Origin: Streptomyces sp. A2-16
GTDB taxonomy: Bacteria > Actinomycetota > Actinomycetes > Streptomycetales > Streptomycetaceae
Assembly: GCF_018128905.1 (NCBI RefSeq)
Contig: NZ_CP063808.1
Coordinates: forward strand, 8,494,001 to 8,558,000
Reading direction: 5' to 3'
Length of the DNA stretch: 64,000 nucleotides
The stretch's first letter is position 1. Each line of letters begins with the position of its first letter. The position numbers and the translations under genes were made by a program. The notes below the pieces were generated by a model. That model had not been told where the DNA came from. It saw only the letters and a list, made by a program, of their open reading frames with translations, and did not search any database. Shown piece by piece: positions 31,976-41,486 of this stretch.

Positions 31976-33760
31976 GTGCCCTCCAGACGTACCGTCCTCG
32001 CCGCGACGGCAGGCGTCGCCGCCTCACTCGCCGTCAGCGGGCCCGTCCACGCGAACGACAACAAGCTCCGCTCCCTCATCTCCCGCATGACCCTCGAGGA
32101 GAAGGTCGGCCAGCTCTTCGTGATGCGGGTCTACGGCCACTCCGCCACCGCCCCCGATCAGGCCGACATCGACGCCAACCTCAAGGAGATCGGTGTCCGT
32201 ACGGCCGCCGAGCTGATCGCCAGGTACCGGGTGGGCGGGATCATCTACTTCACCTGGGCGCACAACACCCGTGATCCGCACCAGATCGCCGACCTCTCCA
32301 ACGGCATCCAGAAGGCGTCGCTCCAGCAGCCGCGCGGGCTGCCCGTCGTCATCTCCACCGACCAGGAGCACGGGATCGTCTGCCGGGTCGGCGAGCCCGC
32401 CACCCTCTTCCCGGGCGCCATGGCGATCGGCGCCGGCGGGTCACGCACGGACGCCCGTACCCTCGGTCGTGTCGCCGGGCAGGAGCTCAGGGCCATCGGC
32501 ATCCGGCAGAACTACTCGCCCGTCGCCGACGTCAACGTCAACCCGGCCAACCCGGTCATCGGCGTCCGCTCGTTCGGCGCCGACCCCGCGGCCGTCGCCG
32601 GGCTCGTGGCCGCCGAGGTCGCCGGGTACCAGGGCGCCGGAGTCGCGGCGACCGCCAAGCACTTCCCGGGGCACGGGGACACCGCCGTCGACAGCCACTA
32701 CGGCTTCCCGGTCATCACCCACAGCCGGGAACTGTGGGAGAAGCTGGACGCCGTGCCCTTCCGGGCCGCGATCCGCGCCGGCATCGACTCGATCATGACC
32801 GCGCACATCCAGTTCCCCGCCCTCGACGACTCCGGCGACCCGGCGACCCTCTCCCACCCGATCCTCACCGGCATCCTGCGCGGCGAACTCGGCTACGACG
32901 GGGTCGTGGTCACCGACTCCCTCGGCATGGAGGGCGTCCGCACCAAGTACGGCGACGACCGCGTCCCCGTCCTCGCCCTCAAGGCCGGTGTCGATCAGCT
33001 CCTCAACCCGCCCTCCCTGGACGTGGCGTGGAACGCGGTGCTGAGGGCCGTGCGGGACGGAGAGCTCACCGAGGCACGGCTCGACGAGTCGATCCTGCGC
33101 ATCCTGCGGCTCAAGGCGAAACTGGGTCTCTTCGAGAAGCCGTACGTCAGCCAGGGCGGTGTCACGCGGACCGTCGGCACCCCGGCCCACCTCGCCGCCG
33201 CCGACCGCGTAGCCGAGCGCACGACGACCCTGCTGGTCAACGAGAAGCGGCTGCTGCCCCTGTCCCGGCGCACCCACCGCAAGCTGCTCGTGGTGGGCGC
33301 CGACCCCGCCTCGCCGTCCGGCACGACGGGCCCGCCCACCGGGGTCCTCGCCGCCGCCCTCACCGAACTGGGCTTCACGGCCACCGCCCTGTCGACCGGT
33401 ACGGCCCCTTCGGCGGCCACCGTCGCCCAGGCGGTCGCCGCGGCCCAGCAGGCGGACGCGGTGATCGTGGGGACGTACAACCTCACGGCCGCCCAGAAGA
33501 CGCTCGTCGAGCAGCTCGTGGCGACCGGGAGGCCGGTGGTGGCGATCGCGATCCGCAACCCCTACGACGTGGCCCAGCTGCCCACCGTCCCGGCCTTCCT
33601 GGCGTCCTACTCCTGGACCGACGTCGAACTGCGGGCGGCGGCACGGGTCGTCGCCGGGAAGGCGGCACCGCGCGGGAGGCTGCCGGTGCCGGTGCAGCGG
33701 GCGGAGGACCCGGCGCGGACGCTGTACCCGGTCGGGTACGGGCTGTCGTACGGCCGATAG
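31976..33760 (+). CDS. Secreted GH3 beta-N-acetylhexosaminidase
   Basis: The 594-residue protein has a twin-arginine signal (PSRRTVLAATAGVAASLAVS, cleavage near residue 24). A GH3 catalytic domain follows with the NagZ-type motif AKHFPGHGDTAVDSHYGFPV (catalytic His/Asp dyad) and VVTDSLGMEGV, whose Asp is the nucleophile. A C-terminal alpha/beta domain follows (TTLLVNEKRLLPL to YPVGYGLSYG). It is predicted to release N-acetylglucosamine from chitin or peptidoglycan fragments outside the cell. GGAAGGAG lies six bases before the GTG start. Confidence 0.93.
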   Translation: MPSRRTVLAATAGVAASLAVSGPVHANDNKLRSLISRMTLEEKVGQLFVMRVYGHSATAPDQADIDANLKEIGVRTAAELIARYRVGGIIYFTWAHNTRDPHQIADLSNGIQKASLQQPRGLPVVISTDQEHGIVCRVGEPATLFPGAMAIGAGGSRTDARTLGRVAGQELRAIGIRQNYSPVADVNVNPANPVIGVRSFGADPAAVAGLVAAEVAGYQGAGVAATAKHFPGHGDTAVDSHYGFPVITHSRELWEKLDAVPFRAAIRAGIDSIMTAHIQFPALDDSGDPATLSHPILTGILRGELGYDGVVVTDSLGMEGVRTKYGDDRVPVLALKAGVDQLLNPPSLDVAWNAVLRAVRDGELTEARLDESILRILRLKAKLGLFEKPYVSQGGVTRTVGTPAHLAAADRVAERTTTLLVNEKRLLPLSRRTHRKLLVVGADPASPSGTTGPPTGVLAAALTELGFTATALSTGTAPSAATVAQAVAAAQQADAVIVGTYNLTAAQKTLVEQLVATGRPVVAIAIRNPYDVAQLPTVPAFLASYSWTDVELRAAARVVAGKAAPRGRLPVPVQRAEDPARTLYPVGYGLSYGR

Positions 33761-33891
33761 CGCGGGGGACGTAGTTCCCGTACGACTCGCAACTCGCACA
33801 TCCCCCCCGAAAGGCGCAAAGGACCCCACACGTCTGGCGTGGCCCCGCCGCGACGGTCACGCTGGACGCGGGGGTATCCGGGGGGATTGCG

Positions 33892-34533
33892 ATGCGCGAC
33901 AGGTTTTCCACGGGGGTGGTGTGCGTTCTGCTGACGCTGCTCGCCGCCCTGCTGACGGGGTGCACACAGTCGGCGGCAGGTGGGCAGACGGACGAGGGGT
34001 CCCGTGCCCCGGCGTCGGTCCCGCCGTCCGCGACCCGGGCCTCCGGGTTCGGCGCGGTCTTCCTCGCGGTGGACGAGTGCAGTTCCTTCGGCAAGGCCAG
34101 CTTCACCGAGGTGCCGTGCACCAGTGAGCGGGCGGCGGCACGGGTCGTGGCCCGGCACGACGGCACCCCGGCCGCCGGTCCGCCGTGCCCGGCGACCACC
34201 GACTTCGTGCTGCACATCAGTGAGCAGAGCCGGATCTCCGACGAGGACGGCGACGGGGCGGTGCCCCAGGGCTACGCCTGCATGCGCAACCTGCAGCCAC
34301 CGCACCCCGGCGACCCGGGCGGCGGGGGCGGGCCGCGGACCATCGTCGGCGACTGCGTGTACAGCTCGGGCAGCGGACAGGTCCGGGAGACCGCGTGCGA
34401 CGGCAAGGGCCCTCGGAAACCGCAGTACAAGGTGGTGAAGGCGGTCGCCGAGCGCGCCCGGTGCCCCCTGTCGACGGCCCTGTACGTGCAGCTCGGCGGC
34501 CCCCAGCCGGTGGGCTGCGCCCGGCCGTTGTGA
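33892..34533 (+). CDS. Predicted lipoprotein of unknown function
   Basis: The 213-residue product has a lipoprotein signal (VVCVLLTLLAALLTGC, lipid Cys near residue 24), a Ser/Ala/Pro spacer, and a mature part containing eight or so cysteines. They fall in two similar halves (VDECSSFG...VPCTS...PPCPATTD...YACMRN and GDCVYSSG...TACDG...ARCPLS...VGCARPL). The two halves look like an internal repeat of a small disulfide-bonded unit. I cannot assign a function. A GGGGGGATT run serves as RBS. Confidence 0.82.
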   Translation: MRDRFSTGVVCVLLTLLAALLTGCTQSAAGGQTDEGSRAPASVPPSATRASGFGAVFLAVDECSSFGKASFTEVPCTSERAAARVVARHDGTPAAGPPCPATTDFVLHISEQSRISDEDGDGAVPQGYACMRNLQPPHPGDPGGGGGPRTIVGDCVYSSGSGQVRETACDGKGPRKPQYKVVKAVAERARCPLSTALYVQLGGPQPVGCARPL

Positions 34534-34558
34534 GACCCGGCCGGGCGCGGCGAGCGGA

Positions 34559-35998
34559 CTACGGACGCAGGGTGGGCTCCCGCTCCACGTCCCGTACGTC
34601 CAGCTTCCTGTCGAACTTCGCGAGCGGCTTGGCCTCGGTCACGGCCGTGGCGGACACGCCCGCCCAGGTGAGGATCCTGGATGTGGCGAACGCCTTCTGG
34701 TCGGCGACCAGACCGGCGACGTTGGCCCCGTGGTTCATGCCGGGCGCGGTGAACACGTACGAGTCCTTCGCCCCCTTGTCGACGCGGAACCGCTCCGCGC
34801 CCCACGGGTCGTTCTGGCCGTACACGTAGAGCATGTGACGGGCGTTGCCGCGCACCCAGGTGTCGACGTCCCGCATCGCGTACGGCTGGAACTTCGTCGG
34901 GATGCTGCGCGGGACGAAGTTGCGCGGCGGCTGGTAGCCGTAGCGGATGTACTTCTTCTCGATGTGCGGGAACTTGATCGTCGGAGCGCCGAGCTGCGTG
35001 GCCGCCTGGTAGTAGTACGGCGTGTACGTCTCCAGGCCCTGGTCGGCGTAGGCGGAGAAGCCGGAGATCGTGTCGATGGAGTTCCAGATCTGGTCGTCGG
35101 TCGCGGTCTTGGCGTCCGCCGGGATCAGTTCGTCGTCACCGCAGTTGGCCAGCAGGTTGTACTGCCAGAAGCCCCAGACGTAGTCGAGCACGACGGCCTC
35201 GTACGCCTTGTCGAGGCTGCCGACGGTGGTGAAGGTGAGGCCCTCCGCCGCCGCGTAGTCGGCGTACTTCTTCTCCAGCGGCTCGCGTCGGACCAGGGCC
35301 TCGCGCTGCACCGCGTTCAGCCGGTCGCGGCACTCCTTGGTGCCGACCTTCGCGAAGAAGCGGTCGTAGGCCGAGTCCTCGTTGTTCACCACGTCGTTGG
35401 GGGCCACGTAGGCGACGACGCCGTCCATGTCCCGCGGGTAGAAGCGCTCGTAGTAGGTGGCGGTCATGCCGCCCTTGGAGCCGCCCGTGGAGATCCAGTT
35501 CTTCGAGTAGATCTTCTTCAGCGCCTTGAAGATGCGGTGCTGGTCGCTGGCGGCCTGCCAGATGTCCAGCTTGCTCCAGTCGGCCGGGTTGGGCCTGGAG
35601 GGCGTGAAGAAGCGGTACTCCATGGAGACCTGGTTGCCGTCCACGATCTGGGTCGGCTCACTGCGGCGAGGCGTGGTGGAGACGTTGTAGCCGCCGGTGA
35701 AGAAGACCGTCGGCCGGCTCACGTCCTTGTGCAGCACGGTGATGCGCTGCTGGAACGTGCCCTTGGACGGGTGCCGGTGGTCGACCGGCTGGGTGTAGTT
35801 CAGGACGAAGAAGCGGTAACCGGTGTACGGCTTCTCCTCGATCAGGCTCATCCCCGGGATGGCGAGGAGCTGATCCTTGATGTCGGCGGTGGCACCGGTG
35901 CCATGGGCCTCCGGCTCGGCGGCGGTGGCCGCCCCTGCCGTGCCGACCGTGCCTATGAGCACGACCAGCGTGAGAAGCCATCTGAGCGCCTTGCGCAT
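34559..35998 (-). CDS. Secreted S37-family tripeptidyl aminopeptidase
   Basis: The 479-residue protein has a signal peptide (residues 1-27, ending AGAATAAEPE) and the alpha/beta-hydrolase core of peptidase family S37 (PS-10). The nucleophile motif is GGSKGGMT with Ser174 and the C-terminal catalytic His lies in APGMNHGANV. A late Asp is visible in YVYGQNDPWGAERF. Related Streptomyces enzymes remove tripeptides from extracellular peptides, often with proline preference. The ATG at 35998 has GGGAGGG upstream. It is convergent with the lipoprotein gene. Confidence 0.92.
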   Translation of the reverse strand: MRKALRWLLTLVVLIGTVGTAGAATAAEPEAHGTGATADIKDQLLAIPGMSLIEEKPYTGYRFFVLNYTQPVDHRHPSKGTFQQRITVLHKDVSRPTVFFTGGYNVSTTPRRSEPTQIVDGNQVSMEYRFFTPSRPNPADWSKLDIWQAASDQHRIFKALKKIYSKNWISTGGSKGGMTATYYERFYPRDMDGVVAYVAPNDVVNNEDSAYDRFFAKVGTKECRDRLNAVQREALVRREPLEKKYADYAAAEGLTFTTVGSLDKAYEAVVLDYVWGFWQYNLLANCGDDELIPADAKTATDDQIWNSIDTISGFSAYADQGLETYTPYYYQAATQLGAPTIKFPHIEKKYIRYGYQPPRNFVPRSIPTKFQPYAMRDVDTWVRGNARHMLYVYGQNDPWGAERFRVDKGAKDSYVFTAPGMNHGANVAGLVADQKAFATSRILTWAGVSATAVTEAKPLAKFDRKLDVRDVEREPTLRP

Positions 35999-36108
35999 GC
36001 ACCCTCCCCTGTGAGTACAGATGTGCGCCGGACGCTAGCGGCGCAAGTGCGGTCCGCACCAGGGGAGATGGCGCCTCGATGGGGAAAACCCTGTGAGAAA
36101 TCTGTGCG

Positions 36109-36498
36109 TCAGAGCCGGATCCAGCCCTCGGAGTCGTACTTGCCCCGGCCGACCTGGCCCTTCACCCACACCTTCCGCTGCCCGGCGTGCACGGTGACGG
36201 GTCCGGCGCGGTACTTGTACTTGTCGGCGTCCTCGACCGGCCGCAGCCCGTACGCCCGCAGGCTCACCATCATGTACTGGCGGACCCCGGGACGCTTGGG
36301 AAGCGTGATCGCGCACACGTAACCGCGCCGCTTGTACACCTCCACGGTGCCGGTGGCGAACGGGAACGACCTGACCTTGCGCCCCTCGCACGACGTCGCC
36401 GCGGCATGCGCGTGCCCCGGTACGGCGACCGCCAGCATCCCGGCCGCAGCCGTCACCGCCAGCCCCTGCGCCAACCGCCGTATCGCTCCACTCTTCAC
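36109..36498 (-). CDS. Small secreted protein of unknown function
   Basis: The 129-residue product has a signal peptide (KSGAIRRLAQGLAVTAAAGM, cleavage near AHAAAT, residue 33). The mature domain of about 95 residues is basic and aromatic, with two cysteines that may form one disulfide (SCEGRKV and GYVCAITL). The family is unknown. The GTG at 36498 has GGAGGGA upstream. It sits between the S37 peptidase and the ABC exporter, all on the same strand. Confidence 0.75.
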   Translation of the reverse strand: MKSGAIRRLAQGLAVTAAAGMLAVAVPGHAHAAATSCEGRKVRSFPFATGTVEVYKRRGYVCAITLPKRPGVRQYMMVSLRAYGLRPVEDADKYKYRAGPVTVHAGQRKVWVKGQVGRGKYDSEGWIRL

Positions 36499-36572
36499 TG
36501 CCGTCCCTCCCGCAGCTGTCCGGGCGTACAGGTGTACGGACGCACAACGTATGTCCGACGGTTGCACAACCG

Positions 36573-39500
36573 TCAGCGCCCCACCTCCACCGGCTCCCCC
36601 ACGAACGTCCGCCACAATCCGGCGTACCGCCCGTCCAGCGCCAGCAGTTCGTCGTGGGTGCCGTCCTCGACGACGCGGCCGTGGTCCATGACGACCACCC
36701 GGTCCGCGCGGGCCGCGGTGGTGAGGCGGTGGGCCACGACGAGGGTCGTGCGGCGGCCCGCGAGCCGGTCGGTGGCCTGGTTGACCTGGGCCTCGGTGGC
36801 GAGGTCCAGGGCTGCCGTGGCCTCGTCCAGAAGGAGGATGTCGGGGTCGACCAGCTCGGCGCGGGCCAGGGCGATCAGCTGGCGCTGGCCCGCCGAGAGG
36901 TTGCGGCCGCGTTCGGCGACCTCGTGGAGGTAGCCGCCCTCCAGTGTGGCGATCATCTCGTGGGCGCCGACCGCGCGGGCCGCCGCCTCGACCTCGGCGT
37001 CGGTGGCCTCCGGGCGGCCGTAGGCGATGGCGTCGCGGATCGTGCCCTGGAAGAGGTAGGCCTCCTGGGGGACCACGCCGAGGCGGTGACGGTAGGACGT
37101 CAGGTCCAGCGTGCGCAGGTCCGTGCCGTCGACGGTGACCCGGCCGCCCGTCGGGTCGTAGAACCGGGCGACCAGCTTGACCAGGGTGGACTTGCCGGCG
37201 CCCGTCTCCCCGACGAACGCCACCGTCTGGCCGGCCGGGATCCTCAGGTCGACCCCGCCGAGGGCCTCCTCGTCGTCCCCGTACGCGAAGTGGACGTCCT
37301 CGAAGGCGACTTCGCCCCGCAGGGAGAGCACCTCCAGCGGTTCCTCGGCCGCCTTCGTGGACGTCGGCTCCTGGAGCAGCTCCTGGATGCGGCCCAGGGA
37401 GACGGTCGCCTGCTGGTAGCCGTCGAAGACCTGGGAGAGCTGCTGGACCGGGGCGAAGAACAGGTCGATGTAGAGGAGGTAGGCGACCAGCGCGCCGGTC
37501 GTCAGGGTCGCCGCGTCCACCCGGCCCGCGCCCGCGATCAGCACGGCCGCCGCGGCGACGGAGGACAGCAGCTGCACGAAGGGGAAGTAGATCGAGATCA
37601 GCCACTGCCCCCGGATGCGGGCCGCGCGGTAGCTGTCGCTGCGCTCGGCGAACCGGCGCCCACCGTCGCCCTCGCGCCGGAACGCCTGCACGATCCGCAG
37701 CCCGGACACCGACTCCTGGAGGTCGGCGTTGACCACCGAGACGCGTTCCCGGGCGAGTTCGTACGCCTTCACGCTCGCCTTGCGGAAGAAGTACGTGGCG
37801 ACGATCAGCGGCGGCAGCGTGGCGAAGACGACCAGCGCCAGCTGTACGTCGATCACCAGAAGGGCGACCATGATGCCGAAGAAGGTGACGACCGAGACGA
37901 ACGCGGTGACCAGGCCGGTCTGCAGGAAGGTCGAGAGGGCGTCGACGTCCGTCGTCATCCTCGTCATGATCCGGCCCGTCAGCTCCCGCTCGTAGTAGTC
38001 GAGTCCGAGCCGCTGGAGCTGGGCGAAGATCTTCAGGCGCAGGGAGTACAGGACCCGTTCCCCGGTGCGTCCGGTCATGCGTGTCTCGCCGATCTGCGCC
38101 GCCCACTGGACGAGCACCGAGAGCAGGGCGAGCAGGGTCGCCGTCCAGATCGCGGCCATCGCCATCCGGGTCACGCCGTCGTCGATGCCGTGCCGGATCA
38201 TCACCGGGAGGAGGAGGCCCATTCCGGCGTCCACCGCGACCAGACCCAGGCTGATCAGCAGCGGGGCTCCGAAGCCGCGCAGCAGCCGCCGCAGCCCGTA
38301 CGACTCCTCGGGCGTGACCGCGCGGGCCTCGTCGATGTCCGGGACATCCGTCGCCGGGGGCAGCGCCTCGACCTCGGCGAGGAGTTCGGGGGTGGCCGGG
38401 GTGCCGGCGAGAGCCGTGTCCTTGGGCTCGCGGTCACCGGTCCACAGACGGGGGGTGACTCCGCGCTCGGCGTCGAACTCGGCGTCCAGTTCCTCGCGTA
38501 CGGAGGTGTCCTCCTGGACGGCGACCGGCCGGGCGTGGCCCGGGGAGACGCCGCCGAGGCCGTCGGGGTCGGTGAGGAGGCGCCGGTAGAGGGCGGAGCG
38601 CTTCTGCAGCTCCTCGTGGGTGCCGACGTCGGCGAGGCGGCCGCCGTCCAGGACGGCGATGCGGTCGGCGAGGTTCAGGGTGGAGCGGCGGTGGGCGATG
38701 AGGAGGGTGGTGCGGCCCTCCATGACCTGCTTGAGCGCCTCGTGGATCTCGTGCTCGACCTGGGCGTCCACGGCGGAGGTGGCGTCGTCGAGGACGAGCA
38801 GGCGCGGGTCGGTGAGGATCGCCCGGGCGAGCGCGACGCGCTGGCGCTGGCCGCCGGAGAGGGTCAGGCCGTGCTCGCCGACCTTGGTGTCGTAGCCCTC
38901 GGGGAGCTCGGTGATGAAACGGTCCGCCTGGGCGGCGCGGGCGGCCTTCTCGACCTCCTCCCGGGTCGCCTCGGGACGGCCGTAGGCGATGTTGTTCCGG
39001 ACCGTGTCCGAGAACAGGAAGGAGTCCTCGGGGACCAGGCCGATCGCGGCCCGCAGGGAGTCCAGGGTGAGCTCGCGGACGTCGTGGCCGCCGATGAGGA
39101 CGGCGCCGTGGGTGACGTCGTAGAAGCGCGGCAGGAGCAGGGAGACCGTGGACTTGCCCGAGCCGGAGGAGCCGACGACCGCGAGGGTCTCGCCGGGGCG
39201 GATCTCGAAGCTGAGCCCGTCGAGGACGGGGCGCTCGTGGTCGTAGCCGAAGGAGACGTCGTCGAACTCGACGGTGGCCGGAGCGTCGGCGGGGAGCTCC
39301 TTGGTGCCGTCCTTCAGGTACGGCTCGGTGTCGATCAGCTCCAGGACGCGCTCGGTGCCCGCGCGGGCCTGCTGGCCGACCGTGAGGACCATGGCGAGCA
39401 TGCGGACCGGGCCGACGAGCTGGGCGAGGTAGGTGGAGAAGGCGACGAAGGTGCCCAGCGTGATGTGGCCGCGGACCGCGAGCCAGCCGCCGACGGCCAG

Positions 39501-40277
39501 CATCGCGACCTGGCCGAGGGCGGGGACGGCCTGGAGGGCCGGGGTGTACTTGGAGTTGAAGCGGATCGTGCGCAGGCGGCCCGCGTAGAGGCGGCGGCCG
39601 ACCTCCCTGAGCTTCCCGGTCTCCTGGTCCTCCTGCCCGAAGCCCTTCACCACGCGTACGCCGCTGACGGCTCCGTCGACCACGCCGGCGACGGCGGCGG
39701 CCTGGGCCTGGGCGTACCAGGTGGCGGGGTGCAGCTTGGAGCGGGAGCGCCTGGCGATCCACCACAGGGCCGGGGCGACCGCCAGGGCGACCAGGGTGAG
39801 CGGGATCGACAGCCAGGCCATCACGACCAGGGAGATCAGGAAGAGGGCGAAGTTGCCGATCGTCATCGGCAGCATGAAGAGCAGGCCCTGAATCAGCTGG
39901 AGGTCGCTGGTGGCCCGGCCGACGACCTGGCCCGTGGACAGCTCGTCCTGGCGGCGGCCGTCGAGGCGGGTGATCGTGCCGAACATCTCCGTGCGCAGGT
40001 CGTGCTGGACGTCGAGCGCGAGGCGGCCGCCGTAGTAGCGGCGGATGTAGGTGAGGACGTAGACGAGGACCGCGGCGACGATCAGGGCGCCGGCCCAGGG
40101 GGCCATGTCCCGGGTGTGGCCGCCGATGACGTCGTCGATGATCACCTTGGTGATCAGGGGGACGACCGCCATGACGGCCATGCCGCCGAGGGAGGAGACC
40201 AGGGCGAGTACGACGTCCTTGGGATAGCGCCAGGCGTACCCGGCCAGCCGTCGTGCCCATCCCCGTTGCGGATCCAC
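36573..40277 (-). CDS. Fused heterodimer-type ABC exporter
   Basis: The 1234-residue protein is a complete exporter in the order TMD-NBD-TMD-NBD. NBD1 has Walker A GSSGSGKST (369-377) and signature LSGGQ (473-477), but its Q-loop reads VPEDSF (Gln to Glu) and its Walker B ends LVLDD, with Asp498 in place of the catalytic Glu. NBD2 has GETGAGKST, VPQEAY, LLLDEAT and H-loop AHRLTT, but the signature LSAGQ. This is the asymmetric pattern of TM287/288- or BmrCD-type exporters fused into one chain. The substrate is unknown. The GTG at 40277 has GGAGGA upstream. Confidence 0.93.
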   Translation of the reverse strand: MDPQRGWARRLAGYAWRYPKDVVLALVSSLGGMAVMAVVPLITKVIIDDVIGGHTRDMAPWAGALIVAAVLVYVLTYIRRYYGGRLALDVQHDLRTEMFGTITRLDGRRQDELSTGQVVGRATSDLQLIQGLLFMLPMTIGNFALFLISLVVMAWLSIPLTLVALAVAPALWWIARRSRSKLHPATWYAQAQAAAVAGVVDGAVSGVRVVKGFGQEDQETGKLREVGRRLYAGRLRTIRFNSKYTPALQAVPALGQVAMLAVGGWLAVRGHITLGTFVAFSTYLAQLVGPVRMLAMVLTVGQQARAGTERVLELIDTEPYLKDGTKELPADAPATVEFDDVSFGYDHERPVLDGLSFEIRPGETLAVVGSSGSGKSTVSLLLPRFYDVTHGAVLIGGHDVRELTLDSLRAAIGLVPEDSFLFSDTVRNNIAYGRPEATREEVEKAARAAQADRFITELPEGYDTKVGEHGLTLSGGQRQRVALARAILTDPRLLVLDDATSAVDAQVEHEIHEALKQVMEGRTTLLIAHRRSTLNLADRIAVLDGGRLADVGTHEELQKRSALYRRLLTDPDGLGGVSPGHARPVAVQEDTSVREELDAEFDAERGVTPRLWTGDREPKDTALAGTPATPELLAEVEALPPATDVPDIDEARAVTPEESYGLRRLLRGFGAPLLISLGLVAVDAGMGLLLPVMIRHGIDDGVTRMAMAAIWTATLLALLSVLVQWAAQIGETRMTGRTGERVLYSLRLKIFAQLQRLGLDYYERELTGRIMTRMTTDVDALSTFLQTGLVTAFVSVVTFFGIMVALLVIDVQLALVVFATLPPLIVATYFFRKASVKAYELARERVSVVNADLQESVSGLRIVQAFRREGDGGRRFAERSDSYRAARIRGQWLISIYFPFVQLLSSVAAAAVLIAGAGRVDAATLTTGALVAYLLYIDLFFAPVQQLSQVFDGYQQATVSLGRIQELLQEPTSTKAAEEPLEVLSLRGEVAFEDVHFAYGDDEEALGGVDLRIPAGQTVAFVGETGAGKSTLVKLVARFYDPTGGRVTVDGTDLRTLDLTSYRHRLGVVPQEAYLFQGTIRDAIAYGRPEATDAEVEAAARAVGAHEMIATLEGGYLHEVAERGRNLSAGQRQLIALARAELVDPDILLLDEATAALDLATEAQVNQATDRLAGRRTTLVVAHRLTTAARADRVVVMDHGRVVEDGTHDELLALDGRYAGLWRTFVGEPVEVGR

Positions 40278-40370
40278 GCGGGTGTCCTCCGTCGTTCAGA
40301 AGTCCTGATCTGCCGGAAGACACCAACGCGGATCACAGCGGATTTCATCCCTCCGCAACAGATCCGGGGG

Positions 40371-41396
40371 TCAGACCCGGACCCTCAGGAAGTAGAAACG
40401 GGTCGTCTGCACCGCGTTCTGGTTGTCGTCGCTGACCAGGAGGACCTTGAGGCGGCCCTTCTCGTGGCCCGTGACCACCATGCCCTCGATGTTGTCCAGG
40501 AGGGGGTTCGGCTGGGGCTGCTTCGCCGTGGCACCCAGGCTCGGGCAGCTCGCGATGTCCGTGAGCAGGGTCTTCCTGATCAGGCGCACGCCGGACTGGC
40601 CCGTGAGGTTCTCGATGCCGCTCGTGTCCGTGGCGCGGCGGGGATCGGCCAGGTAGAGGCGGACCGTGTTGCCGACGCCGGAGGTGAAGCCGCGCTCCAG
40701 GACCAGGAGGCGGCCGTCGGGCAGGGCCTGGACCTCGGGGACGCCGAGGAAGGCGGCGTCGGTGCGGTAGGCGTACTGGGCCGCGGGCTGCCAGCTCTTC
40801 CCGTGCCGCTGCCAGGTCTGGAAGCGGACGGTTCCGGTCGTGTCGCCGGAGAGGGCGTACTCCATGGAGGCGAGCAGGGTGCGGCCGCCGTTCATGAGGG
40901 TCAGACCCTCGAAGGTCTGGTTGGAGGTGGCGCGGCCCGCCGGGGCCACCTGGAGGGAGGCCGGTACGGGGAGCCGGTCGAGGATCCTGCCGTCGGCGCT
41001 GTAGCGGCGGATCGACGGCTCGGTCTCGGAGGTGACCAGCCGGGTGCCGTCCCGGTCGATCACCAGGCCCTCGGAGTCCAGCGCGGCACCGTTCTCGTCG
41101 GCGAGCGGGACGACCTTCCTCGGCGCGAGGGTCCTCGCGTCCAGGCCGAAGAGGGCGGAGCGGTCGGAGAGGGCGGCGAGCGAGCCGTCCCGGTCCACGG
41201 CGAGCGCGGAGAGGTTGCCGACGAAGGTGCCGTCGTACGTCGTCTTGTCGAGCGCGTCGGAGAAGCGGTCGAGGGAGACGGACGGGGAACAGGCGTGGCG
41301 CACCGGGGCCGAGGCGGCGGCGGGTCCTGCCCCGGTCAGGCAGGCCGCCGCCGCCAGGGCCGCGGTGATGGTCGCGAATACGGTTCTCAGCTGCAT
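40371..41396 (-). CDS. Secreted esterase-like phytase domain protein
   Basis: The 341-residue product has a signal peptide (residues 1 to about 30, ending GPAAASAP) and repeated beta-propeller-like segments (FVGNLSALAVDRDGSLAALS, DSEGLVIDRDGTRLVTSE, FEGLTLMNGGRTLLASMEYA, NIEGMVVTGHEKGRLKVLLVSDDN). These match the phytase-like esterase family (PF13449 type). The acidic residues in these repeats probably bind calcium. It may hydrolyse extracellular phosphate esters, but activity is not assured. It lies 93 bases upstream of the ABC exporter. Confidence 0.85.
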   Translation of the reverse strand: MQLRTVFATITAALAAAACLTGAGPAAASAPVRHACSPSVSLDRFSDALDKTTYDGTFVGNLSALAVDRDGSLAALSDRSALFGLDARTLAPRKVVPLADENGAALDSEGLVIDRDGTRLVTSETEPSIRRYSADGRILDRLPVPASLQVAPAGRATSNQTFEGLTLMNGGRTLLASMEYALSGDTTGTVRFQTWQRHGKSWQPAAQYAYRTDAAFLGVPEVQALPDGRLLVLERGFTSGVGNTVRLYLADPRRATDTSGIENLTGQSGVRLIRKTLLTDIASCPSLGATAKQPQPNPLLDNIEGMVVTGHEKGRLKVLLVSDDNQNAVQTTRFYFLRVRV

Positions 41397-41486
41397 GCCC
41401 GTCACCGTAGGGCGGGTTCGTGACGCACGGGAGGCCGTGTCGTGAAGGGCCGTCCTGGCCGGTGACGGGCGGGAGTCCGGCAGGTG

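Noticed and set aside
36654..41423. A 1589-codon open frame on the + strand
   Set aside because: It is antisense to the ABC exporter and phytase-like genes, lacks any domain, and arises from high-GC codon bias on the opposite strand.
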